A stretch of 64,000 nucleotides of DNA. Source: Streptomyces sp. SID12488. Its GTDB lineage: Bacteria; Actinomycetota; Actinomycetes; Streptomycetales; Streptomycetaceae. The stretch is from the NCBI RefSeq assembly GCF_010548275.1, contig NZ_JAAGLT010000001.1, forward strand, positions 310,001 to 374,000. The letters run 5' to 3'. Of this stretch, positions 23,100-32,474 are shown piece after piece. The stretch's first letter is position 1, and the number at the start of each line of letters is the position of its first letter. The notes under the pieces were generated by a model, which did not search any database, had not been told where the DNA came from, and saw nothing but the letters and a program-made list of their open reading frames with translations. Both the position numbers and the translations under genes were made by a program.

Positions 23100-24170
23100 A
23101 TGACCCACAACACCCCGCTCTCCCCGAGCACCCGCCCCTTCCGCCACCTGTCGCACGTACAGCGCCGGGTACTGACCACCGCGCAGCTGCGGGCAAACGG
23201 CGTCGCGCCCGCCGAGGCGAACGAGCAGTGCCGGACCGGCGGACCCTGGCAGCAGATCCTGCCGGGCGTGTTCCTGCTGCACCCGGGCCCGCCCACCAGC
23301 GAGGAGCGGCTGCACGCGGTGCTGCTGTACGCGGCGAAGGAGCGGGCCGCGACGGGGATCCCTGCCCAGCCCGACTCCGAGGAGCCGTACCGGGAGCGCG
23401 GCCGTCCGGTCTACGGAGAGGCCATGATCACCGGCCTCGCCGCGCTCGCCCTGCACGGTTTCTCGTCCGCGCCGCCGCTGCTGTCCCTCGACACCTTCGA
23501 CGTCCTGGTCCCCCGGCTGCGCCGACTGCGCTCGACGGGCTGCGTCCGCATCGTCCGTTCCTCGGCGCTGCCCGCGCCCGAGTTGATCGACGGACTGCCG
23601 GTCGCGCCGGTGGCGCGCGCCCTCGCCGACGCCGTGGCCGGACTCACGGACGCAGGCGCCGTACGCCGGCTGCTGACCGACGCGGTGCGCGGCGGCCACT
23701 GTGAACCGGCTTCGGTGGTACGGGAGTTGAACCAGGGCCGACTGCTGAACCGGCCGCATGTCGTGGACGCCGTCGACTCCCTGCTCGCGGAGGGCAGGGC
23801 GATCGCCGAGGACCGGCTGTACCGGATGGTGCGCGAACACGGCCTCCCGGACCCGGTCTGGAACGTCGATCTGCGTCTGCCCGGCGGCCCCCACCTCGGC
23901 GGCCTGGACGCCTACTGGCCCGACCAGGCGGTGGCGGTGGAGCTGGACACGCGCACCCCGCTTCCGGGCCACCGGCAGGAGGACGACGCGCTCTGGTCGG
24001 AGTACGCCAACAAGCGTGAGCACCTGGAGCGGCTGGGCATCACGGTCGTCCACATCACCCCGCGCAAGCTGCGCGAGGCGATCGACCAGCAGGCAACTGT
24101 CGTACGTACGGCTCTGATGGCGTCGGGGGACCGCGAGCCGGCGGCGTATGTCGTGGTACTGCCCAGGTAG
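23100..24170 (+). CDS. AbiEi/DUF559-like protein, possible nuclease fold
   Basis: 356 residues from the ATG at 23100, with GGAG four bases upstream. The N-terminus (about 1-80) looks like a winged-helix of the AbiEi antitoxin type: RRVLTTAQLRANGVAPAEAN and QQILPGVFLLHPGPP. The C-terminal third resembles the Vsr/DUF559 endonuclease-like fold: LGGLDAYWPDQAVAVELDTR, then a basic helix YANKREHLERLGITVVHIT. The Asp and Glu there could form a PD-(D/E)xK metal site. Such proteins are common singletons in Streptomyces with unknown role. No toxin gene (AbiEii) is adjacent, so a toxin-antitoxin call is not supported. Confidence 0.65.
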   Translation: MTHNTPLSPSTRPFRHLSHVQRRVLTTAQLRANGVAPAEANEQCRTGGPWQQILPGVFLLHPGPPTSEERLHAVLLYAAKERAATGIPAQPDSEEPYRERGRPVYGEAMITGLAALALHGFSSAPPLLSLDTFDVLVPRLRRLRSTGCVRIVRSSALPAPELIDGLPVAPVARALADAVAGLTDAGAVRRLLTDAVRGGHCEPASVVRELNQGRLLNRPHVVDAVDSLLAEGRAIAEDRLYRMVREHGLPDPVWNVDLRLPGGPHLGGLDAYWPDQAVAVELDTRTPLPGHRQEDDALWSEYANKREHLERLGITVVHITPRKLREAIDQQATVVRTALMASGDREPAAYVVVLPR

Positions 24171-24198
24171 TGACGGACCGGGCAGTACCAGGAGGGGA

Positions 24199-24233
24199 GA
24201 GGAGGGGCCGCCGGGCGACCGGGGCCCCTCCTC
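24199..24233. terminator. Hairpin between convergent genes
   Basis: An 11-bp stem, GAGGAGGGGCC with GGCCCCTCCTC, lies between the nuclease-like gene and the convergent hydrolase gene. Three TGTCCCCGT copies follow at about 24237-24270. Confidence 0.65.
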
Positions 24234-24284
24234 ACGTGTCCCCGTATGTCCCCGTGATGTGTCCCCGTGCTTCTTCGTGCGGCC

Positions 24285-25448
24285 CTACTTGGTCCCGCAG
24301 TACTCCGCCTCGCCGACCTTCAGCAGGTCGCCGCTCCAGTCGCCGTTGAAGTTGACGGCGAGGGAGTGCTTGCCGTCGGCTGTGGTGACGGCCACGGAGC
24401 TGGAGCCGTGGATGCCGCCGCTGTGGCCCCAGACGGTGACCCCGCAGCTCAGCTTGTTCTCGATGAGCCCGAGCCCGTAGCGTCCGCCCACGGCCCCCGC
24501 GGCTACCGTCGTCTTCATCTCGGTGAGTTGCTCGGCCGGCAGGACCTTGCCGCGCAGCAGGGCCGAGTAGAAGCGGTTCAGGTCACCGGGGTTGGAGATG
24601 AGCTCGCCTGCGGAGTTGGCGACGGAGGCGTTCATCTCGGTGACGTCGTAGATCTTGCCGGTGCTGTTCTCGCCGAGCTTTGAGTAGGCACGGCTGCTGG
24701 GCCCGGGGACGCTGGGGTTCGCACCCGGCATGTACGTGCCGTGCAGCCCGAGCGGCTTGATGACGCGCCGCCGGACCTCGTCACCGTACGAGTTGCCGGT
24801 CACCTTCTTGATGACCATGCCGGCGATCGTGTAGTTGGTGTTGGAGTAGCTCCAGCTCGCGCCCGGGGTGAACTCCGGCTTGTGGCCCATGGCGATCTTG
24901 ACGATCTCGTCCGGCGTCCAGGTGCGGTACCGGTTCTTGAAGAAGCCCTCCGGGACGAAGATCTCGCTCTGGAGTTGCTCGTCGTCGGTGTAGTTGAAGA
25001 TGCCGCTCGTGTGGTTGAGGAGCTGGCGGAGGGTGATCCTCCGTCCGTCGTGGCCGTTGCCCCGGACGACTCCGGGCAGCCACTTGTCGACGGTGTCGTC
25101 GAGCGACACCCGTCCCTCGGCCTCCAGTTGGAGCAGGACGGTCGCGATGAAGGTCTTCGTGATGCTGCCGGCCCGGAAGCTGTCGTCGGCGCTGCGCGGC
25201 TGCTTGGTCCTGAGGTTGCCGACACCGGCGGTCGCCTTCCAGACGCCGTGCCGGTCCTTGGCCTGGAGGGCCACACCGGGTACACCGTCCTTGACGGCGG
25301 CGTTCATGGCGTCGCGGGTGGCCGCGTGTCCACCGCCCCGTTCGGCCGGTGCCGCCACAGCGGGCGCCGCGAACGCGCCCGCCGCGACGGCGGTCGCCAC
25401 GGCCATCCCCAGCAGCCGCTTGTGGACCGACCTCTTGGTGACTGACAT
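24285..25448 (-). CDS. Secreted serine hydrolase, D-Ala-D-Ala carboxypeptidase/class C type
   Basis: 387 residues from the ATG at 25448. A Sec signal peptide (about 1-33, ending near APAVAAPAE) is followed by a penicillin-binding-protein-like transpeptidase fold. The catalytic SxxK is SITK in FRAGSITKTFIATVLLQLE, the second motif is YSN in SWSYSNTNYTIAG, and the third is HSG in VWGHSGGIHG. This matches the Streptomyces R61 DD-peptidase type of exported enzyme, acting on peptidoglycan stem peptides, although esterase activity is also possible in this family. Length is as expected for R61-like enzymes. No regulator is adjacent. Confidence 0.9.
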   Translation of the reverse strand: MSVTKRSVHKRLLGMAVATAVAAGAFAAPAVAAPAERGGGHAATRDAMNAAVKDGVPGVALQAKDRHGVWKATAGVGNLRTKQPRSADDSFRAGSITKTFIATVLLQLEAEGRVSLDDTVDKWLPGVVRGNGHDGRRITLRQLLNHTSGIFNYTDDEQLQSEIFVPEGFFKNRYRTWTPDEIVKIAMGHKPEFTPGASWSYSNTNYTIAGMVIKKVTGNSYGDEVRRRVIKPLGLHGTYMPGANPSVPGPSSRAYSKLGENSTGKIYDVTEMNASVANSAGELISNPGDLNRFYSALLRGKVLPAEQLTEMKTTVAAGAVGGRYGLGLIENKLSCGVTVWGHSGGIHGSSSVAVTTADGKHSLAVNFNGDWSGDLLKVGEAEYCGTK

Positions 25449-25645
25449 ACGCCGTTCCCCCTTGTTCCGCCGGGTGGCGGTCGGGGGGAGGGACACGGTG
25501 GGTGGGCCGGAGGTTGCCTGGGGCGGGATGGTTGAGCGCTTCTCGGCCTTTGACTGCGCCGAGCCTCCCCGGCACAGCCGTCCGCGACTCCAGGAACCCC
25601 GCCGACCCGGCCCTTCACCTCGCCCCCACCACCTGGCTCGGCCGA

Positions 25646-25980
25646 TCAGGGGTTGGGCGTTTCCAGCGACCGAACAGCGCCGTCGATCTCCAGGTCGATC
25701 AACCGGTGCGCCTCCAGGGAATGGCTGTCGAACATGCCGGTGAGTTCGAGGCTCACGATCCCGTGGACCCGCGACCAGATCAGGAGGGCGGCGCGGGCGA
25801 CGCCCGGTGTGATGTCCGGCCGCCCCTGGGAGCGGGCCCACTGCCGGAGTTGCCCGTCCAGCGTTCGGTCGCCGGTCGTGGCGTCGGTCTTCGTCGCGTC
25901 GGCCTCGCCCGCGTCCTGAACGCTCGTCAGCAGGTCGACGAGCAGCGCCATCGCCTGGTCCAGCGGGGTCCGCGTGCTCT
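25646..25980 (-). pseudogene. 3' remnant of a TetR-family regulator gene
   Basis: The C-terminal ligand-binding part of a TetR protein of the WHG-domain type is intact: GVARAALLIWSRVHGIVSLELTGMF (read as two adjoining parts) followed by HRLIDLEIDGAVRSLE and a stop. The helix-turn-helix half is missing. Upstream of about 25980 the frame passes into the antisense of an oxidoreductase fragment. The open frame reaches 26122 but its first 50 residues are not TetR-like. The right-hand boundary is approximate. Confidence 0.75.
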
Positions 25981-25999
25981 GCGTGCCGGCGTCGGCCGG

Positions 26000-26260
26000 C
26001 AGTTCGCCGCCCGGCTCGCCGGCAGGCACGCGAGCTTCTACGACGTCTGGTCGGGCGCCGGAAAGCCCGACTCGGCCAAGCGCGAGGCGTTCCGGGCCCG
26101 GACGCGCACCGACCTCACCCATGTCTTCGGTCTGCTGCGCGACGGCGTCCTCACCGCGAGGATCGCCGCCCGCTTCCCGCTGAGCGAGGCCGCCGCGGCC
26201 ATGGAACTGGCGGAGTCCTCCGGCCGCACCGCCCTCGGCAAGATCATCCTCACGCCGTGA
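26000..26260 (+). pseudogene. 3' remnant of a zinc-type alcohol dehydrogenase/quinone oxidoreductase gene
   Basis: About 86 codons encode the C-terminus of an MDR-family oxidoreductase: FYDVWSGAGKPDSAKREAF, then FGLLRDGVLTARIAARFPLS, EAAAAMELAESSGRTALGKI and a stop. The catalytic and cofactor-binding domains are absent. The frame is open to the left but only through antisense of the TetR remnant. No start with a ribosome site is visible. The left boundary is approximate. Confidence 0.75.
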
Positions 26261-26280
26261 CCTCAGCCCTTCTTCAACCG

Positions 26281-28050
26281 TCAGCCCTTCTTCAGCACCA
26301 GCTCCACGTTCCGGTCCCCCGCGTCCCCCGACAGATCCATCCGCGCTCCCGGCGCGTTGAACGACAACTCCCGGTACAGCGCCGCCAGTCCCGTCTGGGA
26401 CAGGTCCGCGTAGTCCGTCCGGTGCGGGGCCGCCGACTCCACCAGCGTCGTGAACAGCGAGAGCGTGCCGTCGTGGTTGTCCACCAGCTCGATGACACGG
26501 GCCAGTTGGGGGAAGTCGACGTGTGAGGCCGTCGAGATCTCCCAGAACGAGCGGTTGTCCGGCGCCCAGTGCGCGGTGATGACGTTGCGGTGGATGTGCC
26601 CGTTCACCCAGGCCAGGACGTTGCTGTGACTGGCGAGGAGGGCCAGGAGGACCGAACCGTCGTAGCGCCGTTCGTCCGGGTGGGCCGGGTCCGGGTGGGT
26701 GTTGGTCATCGACTGGCTGGTGTGGTGGCTGAAGACGACGGCGTACGATCCTGCCTTCGCGTGCTCCTCCAACGTCCGCTCCAGCCAGCGCACTTGGGTC
26801 GCGTCGATCGAGCCCTGGTAGTGGCCGCCCGGGTCAGTGGTGTCGATGCTGATGCCGACGACGTCGTCCGAGATGCGGAAGGTGTAGTACTGGGTGCCGG
26901 AGTCGAGGTTGGCCGTCGAGTAGCCGTGGCCCACCGGACCCTCGCCCGCGTACGCCGGGTCCAGGTGCGCCTTCAGATAGTCGGCCCGGGTGAACGGGGC
27001 CCTGTTCTCGTCCGGGGTGACCGAGCGCAGGTCGCGCGTGTGGGCCTGGATCAGCTCCCGGAAGCGGACGCCCCTCGGGTCGTCGGAGCTTCTGATCTGG
27101 TCCTGGAGCGCTTTGCTGCGCGCCGTCGGCAGATCCATCAGCTTCTTGCCGCCGACCGCGAAGTCGGTGAGGAAGGGGTCGCTCTGGGAGGCGTAGCAGC
27201 CGAGGGGGAGGGAGTCGTGGTTGCCGACCGTCGAGTACCAGGGCAGGTTCAGGCCGGGGCTGCGCACCTCGCGTATCGCCGCCGCGAGGAAGCCCTCGAT
27301 GTGCGGGAAGCCGTCCTGCTTGTCGGAGTCGCGGGTGACGGAGTCCGGCTGCCAGTAGAGCGGGAGGCCGCTGTTCTGGACACCCTCGTAGTGGCGCGGG
27401 TCACCGGAGTTCGGTGTCATCCGGCCGCCGCTCATCACCTTCATGAACCACTCCAGCTCGGAGCGCGCGTTGTTGTCCGTGTTGTCGCCGGTGGTCATCA
27501 CGAAGTCGAGTGGAGAGCCGGTGACCGGGGCTCCGCTCAGCGCGTTGATCCGCTCGACCAGCGAGGTCGCGCCCTGCACCGACAGCGCCTCGTGCGGGCG
27601 CCAGGCGTGCCGGTCGGCCGAACGCATGTACTCCAGGCGCAGCGGGTGCTGTACGTCGGTCAGGTGCAGGTCCGTGAACTGGACGAAGGCCGCCATCGTG
27701 GTCCGGCGGGCGGCCCGGGCGGAGTGCGGCGACGCGAGATCCGTACGCACCACCCGTCCCCATGCCGGGCCCTCGCCGAGGCGCCGGTAGCCGCCCGTGC
27801 CGAGGGGCGCGGAGACGGTGTTGAGCGTGGTGCCCCGGGTGGACGGGGCGAGCGCGGCCGGCACCGCCTGGCCGGGCACGGCCACCGGACCCTCGGCGAC
27901 TGCGGATTCGGCCACTGTGGCGGCCTGGCTGTCACTGGGCCGCAGCCCGTAGCCGACACCCGCCGAGACGGCCGCCGCCCCGGCCGCGGCGAGTACCGTA
28001 CGTCGATTGACCTCGTGCGTGGAGCTGACGACAGAGCGTGTGCGCGACAT
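26281..28050 (-). CDS. Tat-exported metallophosphoesterase (TIGR03767-like)
   Basis: 589 residues from the ATG at 28050, with GGGGAGA eight bases upstream. A twin-arginine signal (VNRRTVLAAAGAAAVSAG) is present near residue 15. The calcineurin-type metal motifs follow: VQFTDLHLTD, MTTGDNTDNN, STVGNHDSLPLG, VVFSHHTS and WVNGHIHRN. It belongs to the large secreted phosphoesterase group seen in actinobacteria (I recall it as TIGR03767); the substrate is unknown. Export folded through Tat agrees with a metal-loaded enzyme. It starts about 230 bases from the Nudix gene on the same strand. Confidence 0.9.
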   Translation of the reverse strand: MSRTRSVVSSTHEVNRRTVLAAAGAAAVSAGVGYGLRPSDSQAATVAESAVAEGPVAVPGQAVPAALAPSTRGTTLNTVSAPLGTGGYRRLGEGPAWGRVVRTDLASPHSARAARRTTMAAFVQFTDLHLTDVQHPLRLEYMRSADRHAWRPHEALSVQGATSLVERINALSGAPVTGSPLDFVMTTGDNTDNNARSELEWFMKVMSGGRMTPNSGDPRHYEGVQNSGLPLYWQPDSVTRDSDKQDGFPHIEGFLAAAIREVRSPGLNLPWYSTVGNHDSLPLGCYASQSDPFLTDFAVGGKKLMDLPTARSKALQDQIRSSDDPRGVRFRELIQAHTRDLRSVTPDENRAPFTRADYLKAHLDPAYAGEGPVGHGYSTANLDSGTQYYTFRISDDVVGISIDTTDPGGHYQGSIDATQVRWLERTLEEHAKAGSYAVVFSHHTSQSMTNTHPDPAHPDERRYDGSVLLALLASHSNVLAWVNGHIHRNVITAHWAPDNRSFWEISTASHVDFPQLARVIELVDNHDGTLSLFTTLVESAAPHRTDYADLSQTGLAALYRELSFNAPGARMDLSGDAGDRNVELVLKKG

Positions 28051-28281
28051 GGCGCGGTCTCCCCGAGTACGAACGCGTCGGACGTGGTCACGGGCGATCG
28101 CAGTCGCGAACTTCCCGCTCACTCTGGATGCTTGGCACTGGGGATGACCTGCGCGTGAACGAGGCAGCAACGCGCGACGCCGATCTCCGTACGTGGATCT
28201 TGGGCCACCTTGCCCGTTCACGACCGCACGGCGAACGGCCCGGAGTCGGTCACTCCGTGTTCATCTGACGGGGTAGGTGAG

Positions 28282-28740
28282 CTACTCGCCCGCCTGCACG
28301 ACCCTCCCCGTGACCGGCCGCTCCCGCCACAGCTCCAGCCCGACGATCACCGTCCGCGCCCTCCGCAGTCCCGCCACCGCGTCCAGGTCGTGCCAGGCGG
28401 CGAGGTCCGTGGAGCCGTTCGTCTCCGGGCGGAGTTCGCCGCCGGTGACCAGACCCTCGTAGACCAACGCCAAACCCTGGTGGTCCACCGGGCGCCACCG
28501 GCGGTGGGTGAAGGTACGGCGGCGGGAGTCGATGCCCAGTAGGCCCCTCACGTCGATGCGGTAGCCCGTCTCCTCCATGAGCTCGCGGCGGACCGTGTCG
28601 TACGGGTCCTCGCCGTGCTCCATGCCGCCGCCCGGCAGCACCCACTCGTGGCCGCCCCCGTCGGCGGGGCTGCGGGCGAGCAGGATCTGTCCGTCGCGGA
28701 CGACAACGGCGTACGCGGCGACCCGCAGCGTCTTGCGCAT
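28282..28740 (-). CDS. Nudix hydrolase
   Basis: 152 residues from the ATG at 28740. The complete Nudix box is visible, GGGMEHGEDPYDTVRRELME followed by ETGY, which fits Gx5Ex7REUxEExGU. It begins LRVAAYAVVVRDGQILLARS, like the MutT/ADP-ribose group. It cleaves a nucleoside diphosphate linked to another group; the substrate cannot be told from the sequence. It is single-gene, divergent from the protease. Confidence 0.92.
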   Translation of the reverse strand: MRKTLRVAAYAVVVRDGQILLARSPADGGGHEWVLPGGGMEHGEDPYDTVRRELMEETGYRIDVRGLLGIDSRRRTFTHRRWRPVDHQGLALVYEGLVTGGELRPETNGSTDLAAWHDLDAVAGLRRARTVIVGLELWRERPVTGRVVQAGE

Positions 28741-29026
28741 ATGGGGACGTTAGCGTGCGGGGCTGGAATGTTCAGGTGGATTGCCTCCGGACGGCGCCGG
28801 GTACGACGCAGGACGCCGAGTACGAAACACCGCGATTCTGACTCATCCAGTCAAAGCGCATCGCGGGTTTTCCCCACTCGTTCGTATCGTTTCGGTCAAC
28901 CATCACCAAACATCCGCCCCTTAGGTAAAGCTATGTGACCGTCAGGCGTCGCATTCCGGACGCTCTTGGCCAAGGTCGATCAACTCGGCCGCTCAACGCA
29001 CGCTCCTTTACCTACAAGGGATGCCG

Positions 29027-32000
29027 ATGACCCTCACCCCTCAGCCCGCACCGATCTCGGGCGCGAGACGCGTGGCGCGCATAGCCGTCGCCGCCGGACT
29101 GGTGGCCGCGCTCTCCGCGGCTGGGCCCATACCCATGGCCTTCTCCGCGGACACGGCGAAGGACGCGGCCCCGGCCGACGGCTCCGTCAAGTCGGCACAC
29201 GCAAAGCTCGGCTCCGACGACGCCGAACTCCTCTCCGAGGCCAAGGCCGACGGTGACAAGACCGTCACGATGATGATCGCCACCGCGCCGGGCCAGACCG
29301 AGCAGGTCGCCGCGCAGCTGGACGCGGTCCAGGGCGGCCTCGTCGGCCGGGCCTTCGACAAGGTCGGCTACGTCCGGGCGACCGTTCCCACCGCGAAGGC
29401 GGACGCGGCCATCGCCGCCGCCGCCAAGCTCTCCTCCGTGCACGGGATCGACCTCCGTCAGGACATCCCACTGGACGACCCGACGCCGAGTGCCGACACC
29501 GCCTCCTCCGCCTCCTCCGCCTCCTCCGCCTCCTCCGCCTCCTCCGCCTCCAAGGGGAGTGCCACCAAGACTTACGCGGCGCCGGACAAGAACACGCCCG
29601 CCAAGAACCCGTACAACCCGTCGTTCGAGACGGGCGCCGTCGACTTCGTGAAGAAGAACCCGAAGGCGGACGGCCGGGGCATCACCATCGGCATCCTCGA
29701 CTCCGGTATCGACCTGGCGCACCCCGCGCTGCAGAAGACCACCACCGGCGAGCGCAAGATCGTCGACTGGGTGACGTCCACCGACCCGGTCGCCGACGGC
29801 GACGGCAGCTGGCTGCAGATGAGCAGGGCGGTCTCCGGACCGGCCTTCTCCGTCACCACGCGGAGCCAGGGCACCGAGAACTTCACGGCTCCGGCCGGCG
29901 ACTACAAGTTCAACTACTTCCTGGAGGCCGCCACCGCCGGTGGTGACCAGGCCGGTGACGTAAACCGCGACGGCGACAAGACCGACGCCTGGGGCGCGCT
30001 GTACAACGCCGCCGCCGGCACGGTCACCGTCGACGTGAACGACAACCACAACTTCACCGACGACACCCCGATGAAGGCGTACAAGGACGGCTACCAGGTC
30101 GGCTACTTCGGGACGGACAACCCGGCGACCGACGTCGTCGAGCGCATCCCGTTCGTCGTCGAGATCCGCAAGGACGTCGTCTACAACGCGGCCGGCGCGA
30201 AGGCCGACTACGCGAACATCGGCATGATCTCGTCCGAGCACGGCACCCACGTCGCCGGTATCACCGCGGCGAACAGCCTGTTCGGCGGCAAGATGAACGG
30301 TGCCGCACCCGGCGCGAAGCTCGTCTCGTCGCGTGCCTGTGTCTTCGGCCCGAGCTGCACCAACGTCGCGCTGACCGAGGGCATGATCGACCTCGTCGTC
30401 AACCGTGGCGTCGACATCGTCAACATGTCGATCGGCGGCCTCCCGGCGCTGAACGACGGCAACAACGCGCGCGCCGAGCTGTACACGCGTCTGATCGACA
30501 CGTACGGCGTGCAGCTCGTGATCTCGGCCGGCAACTCCGGCCCGGGCGCCAACACGATCGGTGACCCCGGTCTGGCCGACAAGGTCATCTCCGTCGGCGC
30601 GTCCATCTCGAAGGAGACCTGGGCGGCCAACTACGGCTCGGTCGTCTCGAAGAAGTACGCGATGATGCCGTTCTCCTCGCGCGGCCCGCGTGAGGACGGC
30701 GGCTTCACGCCGACGATCACCGCGCCCGGCGCGGCGATCAACACCACGCAGACCTGGCTGCCCGGCTCCCCGGTCGCCCAGTCGGGCTACACCCTCCCGG
30801 CCGGCTACTCGATGCTCCAGGGCACCTCGATGGCGTCCCCGCAGGCCGCCGGCGCCTCGGCGCTGCTGCTGTCGGCCGCCAAGGAGAAGGGCATCGCCCT
30901 CACCCCGGCCGATCTCCGCACGGCCCTGGTCTCGAACGCCGACCACATCAAGGACACGCAGGCGTACGAAGAGGGCTCCGGCCTCATCAACATCGTGGAC
31001 GCGTGGAAGGCCATCAAGGACGGCGCCACCGCCCACGACTACACGGTCAAGGCCCCGGTCGACACCGCGATCGACTTCGCGCTGAAGACCCCGGGCTTCG
31101 GCACCGGCCTGTACGACCGCGAGGGTGGCCTCAAGGCCGGCGTCAAGAAGTCGTACGACATCACCGTGACGCGTACGTCCGGTCCCGACAAGGCGATCCG
31201 GCACGAGCTGCACTTCGAGAACAACGCCGGTCACACCTTCAAGATTGTCGGCTCCGACGAGGTCAAGCTGGAGCTGAACAAGCCGGTCACCGTCAAGGTC
31301 TCCGCGAAGGCGGCCACGGCCGGCATCAAGAGCGCGATCCTCGAGGTCGACGACCCGAAGACCGAGGGCATCGACAAGCAGATCCTGACCACGGTCGTGG
31401 TCTCGACGCCGGTCAAGTACACGTTCTCCGCGTCGAACTCGGTGCAGCGCAACAGCACCCAGTCCTACTTCCTGACCGTTCCCGAGGGCGCCAAGGCCCT
31501 CGAGGTGGCGATCAGCGGACTGGCGGCCACCAGCCAGACCCGGTTCATCTCGATCCACCCGTACGGTGTCGCGGTCGAGGACACGGGCACGCCGTACTGC
31601 TACAGCAACTACCCGAACACCAACGGCTGCGCGCCCGACGTGCGTTCGTACCCGAACCCGCAGGCCGGTGTCTGGGAGGTCGAGGTCGAGTCGCGTCGTA
31701 CGTCGCCGCTGCTCGACAACCCGTACAAGCTGGACGCCACCCTCCTGGGCGCGACCTTCGACCCGGAGGTCGTGACCGTCCCCGAGGCCAAGGTCGGCAC
31801 GCCGATCGCCGCCTCCTGGAAGGTGACGAACAACCTCGCCGCGGTCGACGGCAAGCTGGCCGGCGGTCCGCTCGGCTCGGCCCTGAACGCCCGTCCGACC
31901 ATCGCCGACGGTGAGACCCAGACGACCACGGTCGAGGTGCCCGCGGGCGCCGCGTCCCTGGACGTCTCCATCGGCAACGTCTCCGACACGGCGGCCGACC

Positions 32001-32374
32001 TCGACCTGGTCGTGTACAACGCGGCCGGCACCGCGGTCGGCACCTCCGCCGACGGTGACTCGGAGGAGGCGGTCTCCATCGCCTCGCCCGCCGCCGGTAC
32101 GTACACCGTCGAGGTCGTCGGCTACGCGATCCCGGCCGGTACGACCGCGTACGACTACCAGGACGTCTTCTACTCGGCCGCCCTGGGCTCCATCCAGGTC
32201 GCCGGTACCCCGGTGAAGCTCGGCACGGGCGCCTCGGCGACCGTCTCCGGCAACATCGTCGCCTCGGCCGTCGCGCCGGCGGGCCGTGAGTTCTTCGGCC
32301 AGGTGTCCCTGGTGAACGCGCACGGCACGGTCGCCGGTATCGGCAACGTGAAGATCGAGAAGGTCACGCCGTAG
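29027..32374 (+). CDS. Large secreted subtilisin-family protease (S8)
   Basis: 1115 residues from the ATG at 29027; the ATG at 29021 abuts the AAGGG ribosome site, so the second Met is preferred. A Sec signal (about 1-40), a propeptide and an Ala-Ser run made of five 9-bp repeats precede the catalytic domain. The triad is D225 in GILDSGIDLAHP, H405 in SEHGTHVAGI and S601 in GTSMASP. Between D and H lies an insert of about 180 residues, longer than in simple subtilases. After residue 660 come beta-sandwich domains, including a pre-peptidase-like C-terminal domain (VEVPAGAASLDVSIG ... TYTVEVVGYA). It is probably an extracellular protein-degrading enzyme, transcribed alone. Confidence 0.95.
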   Translation: MTLTPQPAPISGARRVARIAVAAGLVAALSAAGPIPMAFSADTAKDAAPADGSVKSAHAKLGSDDAELLSEAKADGDKTVTMMIATAPGQTEQVAAQLDAVQGGLVGRAFDKVGYVRATVPTAKADAAIAAAAKLSSVHGIDLRQDIPLDDPTPSADTASSASSASSASSASSASKGSATKTYAAPDKNTPAKNPYNPSFETGAVDFVKKNPKADGRGITIGILDSGIDLAHPALQKTTTGERKIVDWVTSTDPVADGDGSWLQMSRAVSGPAFSVTTRSQGTENFTAPAGDYKFNYFLEAATAGGDQAGDVNRDGDKTDAWGALYNAAAGTVTVDVNDNHNFTDDTPMKAYKDGYQVGYFGTDNPATDVVERIPFVVEIRKDVVYNAAGAKADYANIGMISSEHGTHVAGITAANSLFGGKMNGAAPGAKLVSSRACVFGPSCTNVALTEGMIDLVVNRGVDIVNMSIGGLPALNDGNNARAELYTRLIDTYGVQLVISAGNSGPGANTIGDPGLADKVISVGASISKETWAANYGSVVSKKYAMMPFSSRGPREDGGFTPTITAPGAAINTTQTWLPGSPVAQSGYTLPAGYSMLQGTSMASPQAAGASALLLSAAKEKGIALTPADLRTALVSNADHIKDTQAYEEGSGLINIVDAWKAIKDGATAHDYTVKAPVDTAIDFALKTPGFGTGLYDREGGLKAGVKKSYDITVTRTSGPDKAIRHELHFENNAGHTFKIVGSDEVKLELNKPVTVKVSAKAATAGIKSAILEVDDPKTEGIDKQILTTVVVSTPVKYTFSASNSVQRNSTQSYFLTVPEGAKALEVAISGLAATSQTRFISIHPYGVAVEDTGTPYCYSNYPNTNGCAPDVRSYPNPQAGVWEVEVESRRTSPLLDNPYKLDATLLGATFDPEVVTVPEAKVGTPIAASWKVTNNLAAVDGKLAGGPLGSALNARPTIADGETQTTTVEVPAGAASLDVSIGNVSDTAADLDLVVYNAAGTAVGTSADGDSEEAVSIASPAAGTYTVEVVGYAIPAGTTAYDYQDVFYSAALGSIQVAGTPVKLGTGASATVSGNIVASAVAPAGREFFGQVSLVNAHGTVAGIGNVKIEKVTP
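29502..29546 (+). repeat. Five 9-bp tandem repeats in protease pro-region
   Basis: Five perfect copies of CCTCCTCCG encode a Ser-Ser-Ala run between the propeptide and the catalytic domain. Frame is kept. Confidence 0.9.
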
Positions 32375-32391
32375 CGGTAGGCACGACCACA

Positions 32392-32428
32392 GGGCGGGCG
32401 TCCGGTACCTGGTACCGGGCGCCCGCCC
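32392..32428. terminator. Terminator after the subtilase
   Basis: A long stem, GGGCGGGC...CCGGTACC with GGTACCGG...GCCCGCCC, with one interruption, 17 bases after the protease stop. A short T-run follows (CCTTTG). Confidence 0.75.
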
Positions 32429-32474
32429 CTTTGCGTCTCAGACGCGGTTCACTCCTTCTCGGTCGGCTCTCGGT

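Noticed and set aside
23100..24170. A type IV toxin-antitoxin pair (AbiEi/AbiEii).
   Set aside because: No nucleotidyltransferase toxin gene is adjacent on either side; only the N-terminal pattern resembles AbiEi.
25646..26260. Sequencing frameshifts breaking two intact genes.
   Set aside because: Each remnant keeps one clean frame to its stop, and both lack their N-terminal domains altogether; a deletion explains this better than frameshifts.
29012..32323. An open frame of about 1100 codons on the minus strand, antisense to the subtilase.
   Set aside because: The product is Arg/Gly/Val-rich with no domain, as is usual for the mirror frame of GC-rich genes; the plus-strand protein has clear motifs.
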